Source: Candidozyma auris (lineage: Eukaryota > Ascomycota > Pichiomycetes > Serinales > Metschnikowiaceae). From it: a stretch of DNA of 64,000 bases. The notes beneath the pieces are model-generated. The model was not told the DNA's origin, ran no database searches, and was given only the letters and a program-made list of their open reading frames with translations. The position numbers and the translations under genes are program-made. Location: NCBI RefSeq assembly GCF_003013715.1, contig NC_072812.1:744001-808000 (forward strand), written 5' to 3'. Each line of letters opens with the position of its first letter. Within the stretch, counting starts at the first letter, position 1. Shown here in pieces: positions 9,701-19,480 of the stretch.

Positions 9701-10451
9701 TTATTAATCCCTTGATCGTCTCCTCAAAAGAGAGAATACCATTCGAAGCAGTGTAGCCGTTATCTTCGTAGCGGGAGAGGTCAGGAGGTGAGATATTATC
9801 GTAAATCCTTTTGACGACAGATTCAAGCGACGGATCGGGTGTCAGCACAGGCTTTTGGTTAGGCAAAGACATCAACCAACGTTTAAGATGAAATGACTCA
9901 TGAGTAGCCTCTTGTTTGGCTCTCGGAGATTTGCTTTCAGAGGCCAATGGCACCATCACTATGAGATCAGGAAGCGTCAGACCATTCCACGACTCCAGTG
10001 AAAAATCCGTTACTTCACGCAAAACCAGCCAGCTTGATCTATACGCGTTCCTCAAGTATGCATCCAGTGCGTACTTGTTTCTCCACTGCTTTATAAATCG
10101 AGCGCCGTTTATATCATTTGACACACAGTAGAGCCGAACCTTGTACACTGGAAGATTTATAGGCCCCACAGCTAAAAGAAGCTTACGAAGAGGGTCAATT
10201 GACACCTTTTTGTAAGTTGCCACGAGGAACCTGTGTCGTAGCAACGTGGCTAGAGCCCGTATGTGAGTGCTTGAAGAGTCCCTGATACAGTTATCTAGAA
10301 ACCATGGATCCAACCATTTCCATCGCAGGCGACCAACGGAGACTCCTTCGTATCCAAATGGAAGTCCCTCAAGCCCGTATACTAGAATGCTTCCAACAGC
10401 GGTCAAGGACTCTAGATCGTTGCAAATTTGGCACACCTGTTGGATCTCCAT
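6741..10451 (-). CDS. SNF2-family DNA-dependent ATPase/helicase without a RING finger
   Basis: The protein has 1236 residues from an ATG at 10451 (an in-frame GTG at 10457 is ignored). The ATPase core starts near residue 270 (LYPFQLKSVCAMYEKEL). Motif I is GGILAENMGLGKT near residue 330, and motif II is RLIIDEGHSM near residue 545, so DEGH replaces the common DEAH. Motif III is WAVTGTPTSGL. The C-terminal helicase lobe lies at about 955-1080 and ends in motif VI QAIKRAHRIGQ. No C3HC4 RING lies between the lobes, unlike Rad5, Rad16, Uls1 and Irc20. A basic end, GKKRRVQFR, may be a nuclear signal. The layout recalls SNF2 proteins of filamentous fungi with no evident S. cerevisiae orthologue. 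A role in chromatin or DNA repair is inference. Confidence 0.85.
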   Translation of the reverse strand: MEIQQVCQICNDLESLTAVGSILVYGLEGLPFGYEGVSVGRLRWKWLDPWFLDNCIRDSSSTHIRALATLLRHRFLVATYKKVSIDPLRKLLLAVGPINLPVYKVRLYCVSNDINGARFIKQWRNKYALDAYLRNAYRSSWLVLREVTDFSLESWNGLTLPDLIVMVPLASESKSPRAKQEATHESFHLKRWLMSLPNQKPVLTPDPSLESVVKRIYDNISPPDLSRYEDNGYTASNGILSFEETIKGLINGYYHDRFPLQGISSTLYPFQLKSVCAMYEKELLKKREVVPNFTSVSSPTGLTYYVNIFNFEIYRLPELFLLPRGGILAENMGLGKTLMCLSLICLTKHQISMIPDDAILHDDQSLDGTDNQASIELPQTLKPLWVICRDLISQMSLPWKYYKDDLPSSVIEKLSTRPGYFKLSLDTTNNQLGLRARQKAVTHDRSRMLYLCNTSLVVVPENLLHQWHSEMTKHVTTNYLRSLFVSDRFRESMLTESAAYMSRLPHSARELIQQDLIVMTIPLFLKQSRSDDTILKSIYWKRLIIDEGHSMSSKSTTLSSECKALFCESMWAVTGTPTSGLTNLYMNEEEAIQSSPTSKKRKYTVKSSFSVRDDLARLGNLVSNFFKIEPYHSQPRLWGTTIVQKLTSGDFSTEPNLKQLLNYLLVRHDLSDIERDLKLPKLHHEAVYITPSYHNRLAINLFTAVLAVNAVSSEREGSDYMFDSKNYQQLRRLVNNLQLATFYWTGFKRHDIETLLKIAQNCLKKESAQRQPYYSTSDRELLNKSIQASMEALKDPGWNISASFHEMLYDIEGIPNQIAEGFRLGSGKIGPLLGAPQISALQNFYYKNRFLDMSDHIKLDSKLRDFTTRFWGLYWNDLKRRNGKENARHPGEHDMLSVSKNSLVDSNADSDIEILQKKHILQNLSIQEDRKMPRVDRVVNLRDASIKGTASSKLSYLTSKLVENQRLGLKSIVFFEFEDSAYYLSEFLDIVGVNYILYATFIDASQRANNLIDFDNHDVKIHGGTTLIMDLRLASHGLTVISATRVYFMSPVWHTTREAQAIKRAHRIGQTQEVYVETLVMKGTLEEEIYRRRAQRNESSLEDMDTKHEMIDDAGMQQFLLRHDFLPQVEHLEEFSSFIIPSHGSPYEEDVIKAELDTDSLQSHTMTNKIDHGKLYHHWNIKLFTQDNLNKLNRAKQQKPSIAQANKELLHINNASENVSPERRERVGKKRRVQFR

Positions 10452-11551
10452 AAGCACAGGGATTGATAATGCGGTAATTCTGCAGATCGATAACGAGTGC
10501 GATGAGAAGGTGACAGTTGGGGATATGGGTTAGATGGCATCATGGAATGAAACTAAGGTAGAAGAAAACTAATATACAAGTTCATATAATTATGAAAACA
10601 TTTATTTTTCACAATTTAAAGAAAGAGTTTTCTTATGTATCATGCCCCTAGCTGTAGCTCTCATGAACAATCCCTGTTTCTACTCAGTTACAGGCGCAAA
10701 TACAGATACGGTGCACCTCACAGCTCCTTCAAGTCTAGTCATTAAACAGTCTACTTCGATAGTTCGTCATAGTCAGATCATCCGCAGCTGAGAAACTATT
10801 CGACTGAAGTATCGTGTGCAATTTGATCAATCACCCTCTTACAAGAAGATTCTTATTTAAGTTGTCTCTACTGGGTGGTTAAAAAAGGGCAGCCGTGGCA
10901 ATACGAATCTCATCCATCGGCATGAATGTTCTCTGCTTGCGGAAACTACACGGACGAATCCATCAACGCCATTTCAAATGCCCGCATTCTGTCAGCCGCG
11001 ACTGGTTTTTTCCCTACCCTTACATATGCCTCCTGCCGTGTACCCAAGTGGCTCCGACGGAGAGGTGAGCCTTCCACAATGTTGGCCACTTATTATATGA
11101 TGTTTGCTCAAATTGTCATTTGTCATAGATAACACTTCCACGCATTAATGAGCAAAGCTTGTGCAAAGCTTAATATTCCAGACCTCTTGTACTTGCTGGC
11201 TATTGCTCACTTTACTATACTGCTGCGGAACGGCAGCCACATCCAAGCGAGGATGCGCTCAAATGTGTCATACTGGTGAGTACACTGAAAAACTCCAATC
11301 GCAAAAGCCACTACTTGTCATGTTTAGATGACTCACAGTGGCAGCGTCTACACAATCGATTTTCTTACTGATCTGCCCCATTTTGTAAGCTTCAATTATG
11401 TCATATGAGCCATTCTTCTCAATTGGTCCTCTTTCAGTAGCCGTGCGGCGCCTTATCTTGACCTTGATATAGTAGGCGTTTTTCCACTGGTCCCTGCCAT
11501 CAGCACCTTTTTTTTACATATTCCCGTCTATCAAACCTTAACTTCCGGTTG
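10452..11551. promoter_or_regulatory. Divergent 1.1 kb intergenic region between the SNF2-family and ABC transporter genes
   Basis: No gene is supported here. A 68-codon ATG frame at 10926-11132 has no recognisable content. A 9-base unit GCAAAGCTT occurs twice, at 11152-11160 and 11163-11171. I saw no Yap1-type TTACTAA site, which might have been expected for a YCF1-like gene. Confidence 0.5.
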
Positions 11552-14500
11552 ATGCTTCAACAGCCTATAGTAGCACCGCTACAACAGACCTTGTGGCCCT
11601 TAGATGCCACAATCAGGTCCAACTGTTCCTTAGGCGAATCTATCCGTCGTCCTTTATTCGACCCCTATAAAAGCGCTCCCAATCCATGTTTCATAGCCTG
11701 TGCACTTCTTTTGACCCAACTTGTGCTAGCTGTGGCTGTGTTGTCTCAAACGGCTCTTGTGCTCTTCAAAAATAAGTACGGTCCGTTTTCCATCAAGTAT
11801 TCGTTCGGCTCTCCGTGGTCTTTCCGCAGTGTGGGCACTGCTCAGATACTAAGAGCTAATCTGGCATTGCTTCAGGGCCTTGTGCTCCTCATAGTTGTCT
11901 TGTTGAATGGTGAGTCGTTATCTACATTAACCTTTGGTCTGGTGATTAATCAGGCAGCCGTTGTTCTGCTGGCAGTGGCCCTTTTGCTCGTGGTGCCACT
12001 TCACATTGTGGAAATAACGCGTTCTGTGGTTGGCCACGGCTCCCTTCTTGTCTACTGGTTTACCTCCACTACCTTCTGGACAATTGTGCTCCTCAACGAC
12101 ATATTTTCTCAGCACAAGGTCTTTGTGCCCCACTCTGATAAAGATGCCATTTCAATTGCCATAACTGCTGAGATTTTCTTAGTCCTTAACTCTCTTTTTG
12201 TGCTGATTCTTGAAAACTACTTCTACACACCTTCCAAAGAGCTTTTGGAATACTTCGAGTTGAACGGGTGGGAAGCATCAACAGTCAGAAACCTTGTGGA
12301 CGAACTTCTTTTCATCTGGGTGAACCCAATGTTGAAAGAGGTTTACCTGACTGAGAATATCGAGGCCGACGATATCCCTAGTGTTGAGGTTGGTCTCAAG
12401 AGTGATGTTTTGTCGCAAATATTCAAAAAGAAATGGTCAGAGGAAATTGAAAGAGCTACTTGGTGGAGAGATAGAAGAGTTAGAAAAGCGAAGGCTCCGT
12501 CAGCCAAGGATAACGAAATCAGACCCCAATTACTTTTAGTGATTACCAAAATGTATTGGAAAACTGCTCTTAAGGGAATATTCTGTCAGTTGATGGAGAT
12601 TGTTGCTGACACTACTGTTCCATTTTTGCTTCAAGCGTTCATTACTTTTTTCACGAAGTATGCCGTCGCAAAGGAAGCTAATAAAGAAACGCCTCCTATA
12701 GTCATTGGCTTCACGTTGGCATTTGGCATATACGCCGTCTCCGTATGGAGATTCTTCTCCTTCAATCAGTTGTTCGTTTCCTTCTTCAGAATAAGTTTTG
12801 GAGTTCAATCATCTCTTACAACCACATCCTATGAAAAAGCCCTTAAGCTCTCCCCTGACGCCAGAAAGGAGAAAAATACCGGTGAAATTGTCAACCATGT
12901 TTCGGTCGATGTTGGGGTGATAGCAAGATGTCTTGAAACATTCTCTGATGCGTTTGTCATTCCAGTTCGTTTAGCTTTGTGTTTAGGTGCCTTATACAAG
13001 TTACTCGGCAATTCAACCTGGGCGGGGTTTGCAGTTTCCGTCGTGATGGTTCCACTTTCATCCAAAGTTAGCATGGCCATATTTTCTTTGTTTAAAACTC
13101 AAATGGAGTATAAAGATGAGCGGACGAGGCTTACCTCTGAGATTCTCAATTCAATCAAATCTATCAAGCTTTACTCATGGGAGAAGCCCATGCTCAAGCG
13201 TCTAGACGAGATTAGAAACCAAAAAGAACTCAAGAATGCGAGACACATTGGTATATGGAACGCTGGCAGTGATTTTGTTTGGGAAATCATTCCATTCTTC
13301 ATATCGTGCGCAGTTTACGGAACTTATGGCTTCTTTGCCAAGACGCCCCTTACACCTGCCATCATCTTCCCAGCACTCTCTTTGTTCGATCAATTATCTG
13401 ATCCCATTAACATGATTCCACACATCTTTTCTCAAATCGCAGAAGCCAAGGTCTCGTTGAACAGATTGCAAAAATTCTTCATCATGGATGAAATGGAAAC
13501 GGATATCGTAACACGCACAAACAAGCCCCTGAAGAAGGGCGAAGAAACAGTTGTTGTGTCAAACGCATCGTTTGTGTGGTCCCAAAAAGAAGCCCTCATG
13601 TCAGATGGAGAACGTAAATACGCTCTTCAGAACATTAACTTTAAAGCAAAGAAGGGTGAATTGACTTGTATTGTTGGAAGAGTCGGTGCCGGTAAAACCA
13701 CTCTCTTGAAGTCCATTGTCGGAGAAATTCCTGTCGTACGTAATGATGATACTCAAATCACTGTCAACGGTACGGTCGCATACTGTGCACAAAATGCTTG
13801 GATCCTCAACTCTTCGGTGAGAGAGAACATCTTGTTTGGGAGGAAGTTTGATAGAAAGTTCTATGATAAAACAATCGAGGCTTGCCAGTTGGAGCGTGAC
13901 TTTGAGGTACTTCCACATGGTGATTCTACTCTCGTTGGCGAAAAAGGAATTTCTCTTTCAGGTGGGCAAAAAGCAAGATTGTCATTGGCAAGAGCTGTTT
14001 ACTCGAGAGCAGATATCTACCTATTGGACGACGTCTTGTCCGCTGTTGATGCTCACGTAGGTAAGCGAATCACGCAAGCTGTATTATCTTCCAGTGGCCT
14101 TCTAGCTAGTAAGACCATAATACTTGCTACAAATTCAGTCAAAGTGCTCAAATTGGCTCATCAAACTTATTTCTTGAGGGAGGGTCAAATTATCGAACAA
14201 GGAACGCATGATACGTTGATGAACAAGAAAGGCGAAATCGCCGAACTCATCGCTGAGTTCGCTTCTGATGGTCAAGACCAGGAGGAGGAAGTCGTCAGCG
14301 AGCTGTCAAGTGACTCAGATGACTCCGAGGAGCCGAAAGCGTTTGAGCCTAAGAGTGTTGCCGAAATGGAGGCAATAGAGGAAGCTGGTATGATCCCTCT
14401 AGCTAAGGTCCAAAGTCATCAAACTATCGGGCATGCTTCGATTGTTTCATTTGATCACAAATACCAATTTGAAGAAGGATTTGGTGAAACTCAGAAGGAG

Positions 14501-16366
14501 TCCGAGAACAAGGAGACGAAGGAGAAGGGCAAAATCAAGCTTGTAGTTTACTTAGAGTACATCAAAGCTTGTCGGTATCCTTTTATTATACTTTGGTCTT
14601 TGTTGTCAGTGCTTGTCAGTGTTGCCATTATATATGGACGAGTTGTTTTGAAGAGTTGGTCAGAGAAGAATTATGATCATGGATACAACGTTAAGCCGGC
14701 CTTCTACTTGACATTATACGCGGCAACAGGAATATTTGGAGGTGGTATCAAAATCATCAACAGTTTCATACTTTGGACATTCTGTGCCATTCATTCTTCG
14801 AGGTATTTCCATGACCGCATGGCCAATAGTATTTTGAGGGCACCCATGTCGTTCTTCGACACTACACCGGTTGGAAGAATCTTGAACAGATTTTCAGATG
14901 ATATAGCTGTTCTTGACGACCAAATCCTTTGGATATCTGTCATGTTATTCACTTGTGTCCTGGAGACAGTTATCAGGATTGGTATCGTGATTTTCAACTT
15001 GCCTATTATGATCATTATACTTCCAGTGCTTGTATACGTTTTCCTTCAGTACAGAAACTACTTCATTCCAACTTCCAGAGCTTTAAAGAGACTTCGCTCC
15101 GCTTTGAGAAGTCCAGTGTTTTCACATCTTCAAGAATCTATTAATGGCGCAGAGACATTAAGAGCTTACAATGAAAATGATAGATTCATATATGCAAACA
15201 AGAAAAAGGTCGATGATGTGATAAAGACAGATTTCGTTTCCCAGATCACAAACAGATGGTTGTCAATGAGACTTCAGTCAATCTCAGCGTTGGTGGTCCT
15301 AGCTTCGAGTTTACTGACTCTTTTGTCATTGGTGTCGAAGAATCCATTTTCACCATCGATGATAGGTTTTCTCATGACTTACGTATTCTCTTCAACGTCA
15401 TACCTCAACGGAATAATCAGAATGTCGTCTGAAGCCGAAGTTAGATTGGTTGCCATTGAAAGATTGATCGAATACGGTAATATCGCACCCGAAGCTGATG
15501 AGATAATCGAAAACAATAGACCCCCTCTCGAATGGCCTAATCGCGGAGTTGTCGAGTTTAAGAATTATAGCACAAGCTATAGACCTGGACTACCACCAGT
15601 GTTGAAAAACATCAATTTGCATATTAGACCTTCAGAAAAAATAGGCATTGTTGGTCGTACTGGAGCTGGGAAGAGCTCTCTAACCTTGGCCTTATTTCGG
15701 ATAATTGAGGCAATTGAGGGAAACATTGATATTGATGCGATCGACACGAGTAAGATAGGACTTTTCGATTTGAGACGCCAACTCAATATCATTCCCCAAG
15801 ATGCTCATGCTTTTGAAGGCACAGTGAGAAAAAATTTGGATCCTTTTGATCAGTACACTGACGAGGAGTTGTGGAGAGTCCTAGAGTTGGCTCATCTCAA
15901 AGGTCACGTTGAGTCAATGAAGACTGAAACAAAGGATAATGGTGAAGAAGAAGGCAAGAGAAGTAAGAGCAAGGAAGATGACGAAGAACCACAGGTTGGT
16001 CTTAGGGCTAAAATAGATGAGGGAGGCGCTAATCTTTCTTCCGGTCAGAGGCAATTGTTGTGTCTTGCTCGTGCATTACTAAAGACTTCGCAAGTGCTAG
16101 TTCTTGATGAAGCCACTGCAGCAGTTAATGTGCAAACAGATAAAATCATCCAAGAGACAATTAGAGCGGAGTTCAAGGATAAGACTATTCTCACGATTGC
16201 TCACAGATTGGATACAATCATGGATAGTGATCGAATTCTCGTGCTTGATAGTGGACAGGTGAAGGAGTTCGACTCTCCAAAGACTTTGCTTGCTGACAAG
16301 ACCAGCATGTTCTACTCGTTATGCAAAGAGGGTGGGTATCTCCTGAAACAGAATGACGAGGACTGA
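11552..16366 (+). CDS. Full-length ABCC (MRP) transporter, YCF1/BPT1-type vacuolar pump
   Basis: The protein has 1604 residues from an ATG at 11552. An N-terminal TMD0 of about five membrane segments precedes a lasso region and the usual TMD1-NBD1-TMD2-NBD2 order. NBD1 has Walker A GRVGAGKTTLL (about 708), signature LSGGQKARL (about 802) and DDVLSAVDAH, with Asp in place of the catalytic Glu, which is normal for ABCC NBD1. NBD2 has Walker A GRTGAGKSSL (about 1367), signature LSSGQRQLL (about 1495) and DEATAAVN, where the D-loop Asp is Asn. Family members export glutathione conjugates, heavy metals or bile pigments into the vacuole. I cannot separate YCF1, BPT1 and MLT1 types by eye. The linkers between domains are acidic and Ser-rich, a likely phosphoregulatory feature. 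Confidence 0.93.
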   Translation: MLQQPIVAPLQQTLWPLDATIRSNCSLGESIRRPLFDPYKSAPNPCFIACALLLTQLVLAVAVLSQTALVLFKNKYGPFSIKYSFGSPWSFRSVGTAQILRANLALLQGLVLLIVVLLNGESLSTLTFGLVINQAAVVLLAVALLLVVPLHIVEITRSVVGHGSLLVYWFTSTTFWTIVLLNDIFSQHKVFVPHSDKDAISIAITAEIFLVLNSLFVLILENYFYTPSKELLEYFELNGWEASTVRNLVDELLFIWVNPMLKEVYLTENIEADDIPSVEVGLKSDVLSQIFKKKWSEEIERATWWRDRRVRKAKAPSAKDNEIRPQLLLVITKMYWKTALKGIFCQLMEIVADTTVPFLLQAFITFFTKYAVAKEANKETPPIVIGFTLAFGIYAVSVWRFFSFNQLFVSFFRISFGVQSSLTTTSYEKALKLSPDARKEKNTGEIVNHVSVDVGVIARCLETFSDAFVIPVRLALCLGALYKLLGNSTWAGFAVSVVMVPLSSKVSMAIFSLFKTQMEYKDERTRLTSEILNSIKSIKLYSWEKPMLKRLDEIRNQKELKNARHIGIWNAGSDFVWEIIPFFISCAVYGTYGFFAKTPLTPAIIFPALSLFDQLSDPINMIPHIFSQIAEAKVSLNRLQKFFIMDEMETDIVTRTNKPLKKGEETVVVSNASFVWSQKEALMSDGERKYALQNINFKAKKGELTCIVGRVGAGKTTLLKSIVGEIPVVRNDDTQITVNGTVAYCAQNAWILNSSVRENILFGRKFDRKFYDKTIEACQLERDFEVLPHGDSTLVGEKGISLSGGQKARLSLARAVYSRADIYLLDDVLSAVDAHVGKRITQAVLSSSGLLASKTIILATNSVKVLKLAHQTYFLREGQIIEQGTHDTLMNKKGEIAELIAEFASDGQDQEEEVVSELSSDSDDSEEPKAFEPKSVAEMEAIEEAGMIPLAKVQSHQTIGHASIVSFDHKYQFEEGFGETQKESENKETKEKGKIKLVVYLEYIKACRYPFIILWSLLSVLVSVAIIYGRVVLKSWSEKNYDHGYNVKPAFYLTLYAATGIFGGGIKIINSFILWTFCAIHSSRYFHDRMANSILRAPMSFFDTTPVGRILNRFSDDIAVLDDQILWISVMLFTCVLETVIRIGIVIFNLPIMIIILPVLVYVFLQYRNYFIPTSRALKRLRSALRSPVFSHLQESINGAETLRAYNENDRFIYANKKKVDDVIKTDFVSQITNRWLSMRLQSISALVVLASSLLTLLSLVSKNPFSPSMIGFLMTYVFSSTSYLNGIIRMSSEAEVRLVAIERLIEYGNIAPEADEIIENNRPPLEWPNRGVVEFKNYSTSYRPGLPPVLKNINLHIRPSEKIGIVGRTGAGKSSLTLALFRIIEAIEGNIDIDAIDTSKIGLFDLRRQLNIIPQDAHAFEGTVRKNLDPFDQYTDEELWRVLELAHLKGHVESMKTETKDNGEEEGKRSKSKEDDEEPQVGLRAKIDEGGANLSSGQRQLLCLARALLKTSQVLVLDEATAAVNVQTDKIIQETIRAEFKDKTILTIAHRLDTIMDSDRILVLDSGQVKEFDSPKTLLADKTSMFYSLCKEGGYLLKQNDED

Positions 16367-16678
16367 GCGTCTAACCTACTACGTAAGGGTTTTTCAAAAC
16401 TACTGGCTTTTAACCACTAGCTTCAAGGATATGAAGTTTGTCTCCCCAGACATGCAACCTGCTTATCTATTCATAATTTATTTATATAATCTCGAATCTA
16501 CAACTGTTTAAAGTTTCGACAATTTAACCTGGGCTTCCTTGGAAGTCAAAAGCAAACAGCGGTAGTGGCACTGTAGAGTCCGGGGCTTGCTCGGCTTATA
16601 CAGGATAGGAGTCGTGATAATCACCCAAAAGTAGATTATCTCGGTGCCTTGCAATTACATTTGAAGCCTTCAGTCAGG
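16367..16678. other. Intergenic gap between the ABC transporter and BRO1
   Basis: This is 312 bases holding the 3' flank of the transporter and the promoter of BRO1. The AT-rich part at 16465-16500 could serve as a 3'-end signal. Nothing else was seen. Confidence 0.4.
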
Positions 16679-19480
16679 ATGAAGACTAACTTGCTCCTTA
16701 TACCTACGAAGAAGACTGATGATGTCAATTGGACGAAGCCTCTCAACAATTACCTCCTATCGATTTACGGCAACACCTCGGAATTTCAACAGGATATAAC
16801 GAGTTTCAACAAGCTCAGACAAGATATACAAGGCGTCAACGCAGATTCAACAGGGATTTCTTTATACTTCAAATACTTTAGTCAGTTGGAGCTCTTAGAT
16901 TTACGAATTTCCTTCCCCACAGTCAACAAGCACAGGAAGCTAACGTTTACTTGGTACGACGCTTTTCTGCCCGCAGCACAACACAAGCAGTATGCGTTAC
17001 CATTTGAAAAAGCTGGGGTTCTTTTTAATCTTGCATCATTAATGCTGAAGGCTGCCAGTTTGAAGTACACGGAATCACAAAGACTGGGGTCATCAGGCGA
17101 GAGTGCATTCAAAGAGGCAGTTCAGCTTCTTCAACAAGCAGCCGGTATCTTTCAATTTGTTGGGGAGAGCTTCCTACATGCTCCTTCAAATGACCTCAAT
17201 CCAGCTACTATCATGTTTTTGAAGAATCTTTGCTTAGCTCAGAGTCAAGAGATCTTCAATTTGAAGGTCATTGATGGGGACGTAGAACAGAAGAAGAACT
17301 TGCTCATTTCAAAAATCTGTCGGGGCACAGCAAACCACTACGAACGCTGCTTCAGTAGTTGCAGCCATTTATTAAACGCCGATACCTCAATTTCGGATCA
17401 GTCTACATTTGCTATAGTGGAAGCAGGCTTGGACGAAGATGATGAATTGGAAGATATTGACAATGATCCAACTGATGAGTACAACCCAGATAAACAGGGC
17501 CTTCCTGACCTGCGGGTCACAGCACGTCTTGACTCCTCTTGGGTTGCTGTCATACAAGTCAAATCTATGTACTATCTTTCCTTGTCATACTTCTTCACCG
17601 GCCTCCACTTGGAGAGCTCTCACAAGTATGGCGATGCAATTGCCTACCTATCTAAGTCATTGGAGCTCATAAACGATATACCCCTGCTGAATGTGAAGAA
17701 GGTATCGAAAGGTGGCAGGGAAGATGTATATGATCTCTTGGACAACCTCAAATACCACAAAGATGCATTGGAAATCAAGCTCAAAGAGCTTAACAAGGAT
17801 AACGATCTTGTGTATCATGAGATTGTACCGTCTTTAGTAACGTTAGTGGAACCAAAACCTCTTGACAGCTCCAAGCTTATTTCAATTAAAGAAATTGATC
17901 TATTTGCCAAAGTTAATGAGCACAGCTATGAAAACTTCTTAAAGAATGTTGTGCCCATGGACATACATGAGCTTTTGAGTTACTACTCCGAGGAAAAATC
18001 CCAATTCTTGAGAAACGAGCTTGATGAGGTTGACGTATCCAACGAGGAGTTGTCATCTGTGTTGGAGTACCTCAAGCTACCGAAAGCCTTGACTCAAATA
18101 AAGGAAATTCTCCAAAGCAACGAGCTCATTAGTTCAGGCGGCTCGGATATATCTGTTGATGCAACTTTACTTGCCAAAGTGAATGAAATCGCACAAAAGT
18201 TTCATACGGATTCCACCAATAGAGCGAGAATATCCGAGCTCAGAGGTAAGATTTTATCTGTGGTGAATGAGTGTGACGGAATGTTGAAAGCGCTGATCAC
18301 AGAAAGGTCAGGGCAATTTAGAGAGGATTTAATACGACTCAAGAAGTCATTATACGACACCGCAAACTCAGATGCGAAATTGTTTGCTTTAATTGATGAA
18401 GACAAGAGTCTGCTACATGCAATTCTCGGCAAGGGCCCCGAGTCAACAGAATTCAAGAGTCTTTTTGACGTACCCCACAACGCAATTCAAAATCAACCAT
18501 CTGAGGAGATCAGCTTGCTTGATATGGACGACTCACAGATAAAGAACATGAGTTATGATGGGCAAATCGCGTCACTTGAGAACATTTTGAATGATTTGAA
18601 TGTTTTGAAGAGTAACAAAAATAAACTTGTTGAGCGGTTAAAGCAAGAGATACACAACGATGATATTTCCGAAATCTTAATGCTCAATAGCAGAGTCAAA
18701 CTGAAGAACGAAATCAAATCTGTGATTTTCCCAGAGGAGCTTAAGAGATTCAATGTTTTCTCCGAGCAATTGGATGACTTGATCAAGAGGCAATCTGTGT
18801 TGGTTAATGATCTCAGAGAGCAGTGGACAATACTTAGCTCCAATCCGAAAGTGAAGGAGGTGCAAATGTCAAAGAAATTTCGGGACGGTGTGTTTAAACA
18901 ACAGACGCAGAGGATCAACGATTTCTATGACAATTGCTGGAAGAGATACTCCTTGGGTTTGGAGAAAGGTGCCGAGTACTACCTGCAATTGCTCAAGTTA
19001 GCCGAGAATCTTAAAAGAGCGATTGAGAATGATAAAGCTAGCTCATTGTCTGGCTCAATGTCCAGCATGAGTCTTGGCTCTCACCCAACAGTTGAATCGA
19101 ATAGAGGTTATTCGCCAAATCCTTCAGCTCCGCCTACTTTTTCTCAATACACCCCATACGCTCAAGGATCACAAAAGGAAGGAATGTACCAGACTTTCAA
19201 CCAACCACCTTTACAGCCCATGATGTCAGACACTCATGGAGCACCATCAGTGCAACGCCAAGGGACGGGTTCTAGTAGCTTGTCTTCCTATTCAAGACCG
19301 GCGCCTGCGCTTCCACCGAAGAGACCTACCCAACCCAGTATGGAGATGCATAATCAGGTTCAGGCTCTGCTGCTCTTCGAAGGTGCACCTCAACAACCCA
19401 AGGCTCAGTCATCTAGCGGATTGATCTACGACGAGCCTTCAACTTACCAACCAGATATGTACAACTTCTTCAAAAAGTAG
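16679..19480 (+). CDS. BRO1: Bro1, ESCRT-III-associated BRO1-domain protein
   Basis: The protein has 933 residues; the first ATG in frame is 16679. The BRO1 domain covers about residues 1-390 and includes LTFTWYDAFLPAAQHKQYAL and FEKAGVLFNLASLML, matching the boomerang-shaped Bro1 domain that binds Snf7. A coiled V-domain follows at about 400-770. The C-terminus is rich in Pro, Ser and Gln with RPAPALPPKRP near residue 885, the kind of tail that recruits the deubiquitinase Doa4 in S. cerevisiae. The related pH-signalling protein Rim20 also has a BRO1 domain, but the FTWYDA signature and the Pro-rich tail favour Bro1. It acts at endosomes in multivesicular-body sorting. Confidence 0.88.
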   Translation: MKTNLLLIPTKKTDDVNWTKPLNNYLLSIYGNTSEFQQDITSFNKLRQDIQGVNADSTGISLYFKYFSQLELLDLRISFPTVNKHRKLTFTWYDAFLPAAQHKQYALPFEKAGVLFNLASLMLKAASLKYTESQRLGSSGESAFKEAVQLLQQAAGIFQFVGESFLHAPSNDLNPATIMFLKNLCLAQSQEIFNLKVIDGDVEQKKNLLISKICRGTANHYERCFSSCSHLLNADTSISDQSTFAIVEAGLDEDDELEDIDNDPTDEYNPDKQGLPDLRVTARLDSSWVAVIQVKSMYYLSLSYFFTGLHLESSHKYGDAIAYLSKSLELINDIPLLNVKKVSKGGREDVYDLLDNLKYHKDALEIKLKELNKDNDLVYHEIVPSLVTLVEPKPLDSSKLISIKEIDLFAKVNEHSYENFLKNVVPMDIHELLSYYSEEKSQFLRNELDEVDVSNEELSSVLEYLKLPKALTQIKEILQSNELISSGGSDISVDATLLAKVNEIAQKFHTDSTNRARISELRGKILSVVNECDGMLKALITERSGQFREDLIRLKKSLYDTANSDAKLFALIDEDKSLLHAILGKGPESTEFKSLFDVPHNAIQNQPSEEISLLDMDDSQIKNMSYDGQIASLENILNDLNVLKSNKNKLVERLKQEIHNDDISEILMLNSRVKLKNEIKSVIFPEELKRFNVFSEQLDDLIKRQSVLVNDLREQWTILSSNPKVKEVQMSKKFRDGVFKQQTQRINDFYDNCWKRYSLGLEKGAEYYLQLLKLAENLKRAIENDKASSLSGSMSSMSLGSHPTVESNRGYSPNPSAPPTFSQYTPYAQGSQKEGMYQTFNQPPLQPMMSDTHGAPSVQRQGTGSSSLSSYSRPAPALPPKRPTQPSMEMHNQVQALLLFEGAPQQPKAQSSSGLIYDEPSTYQPDMYNFFKK

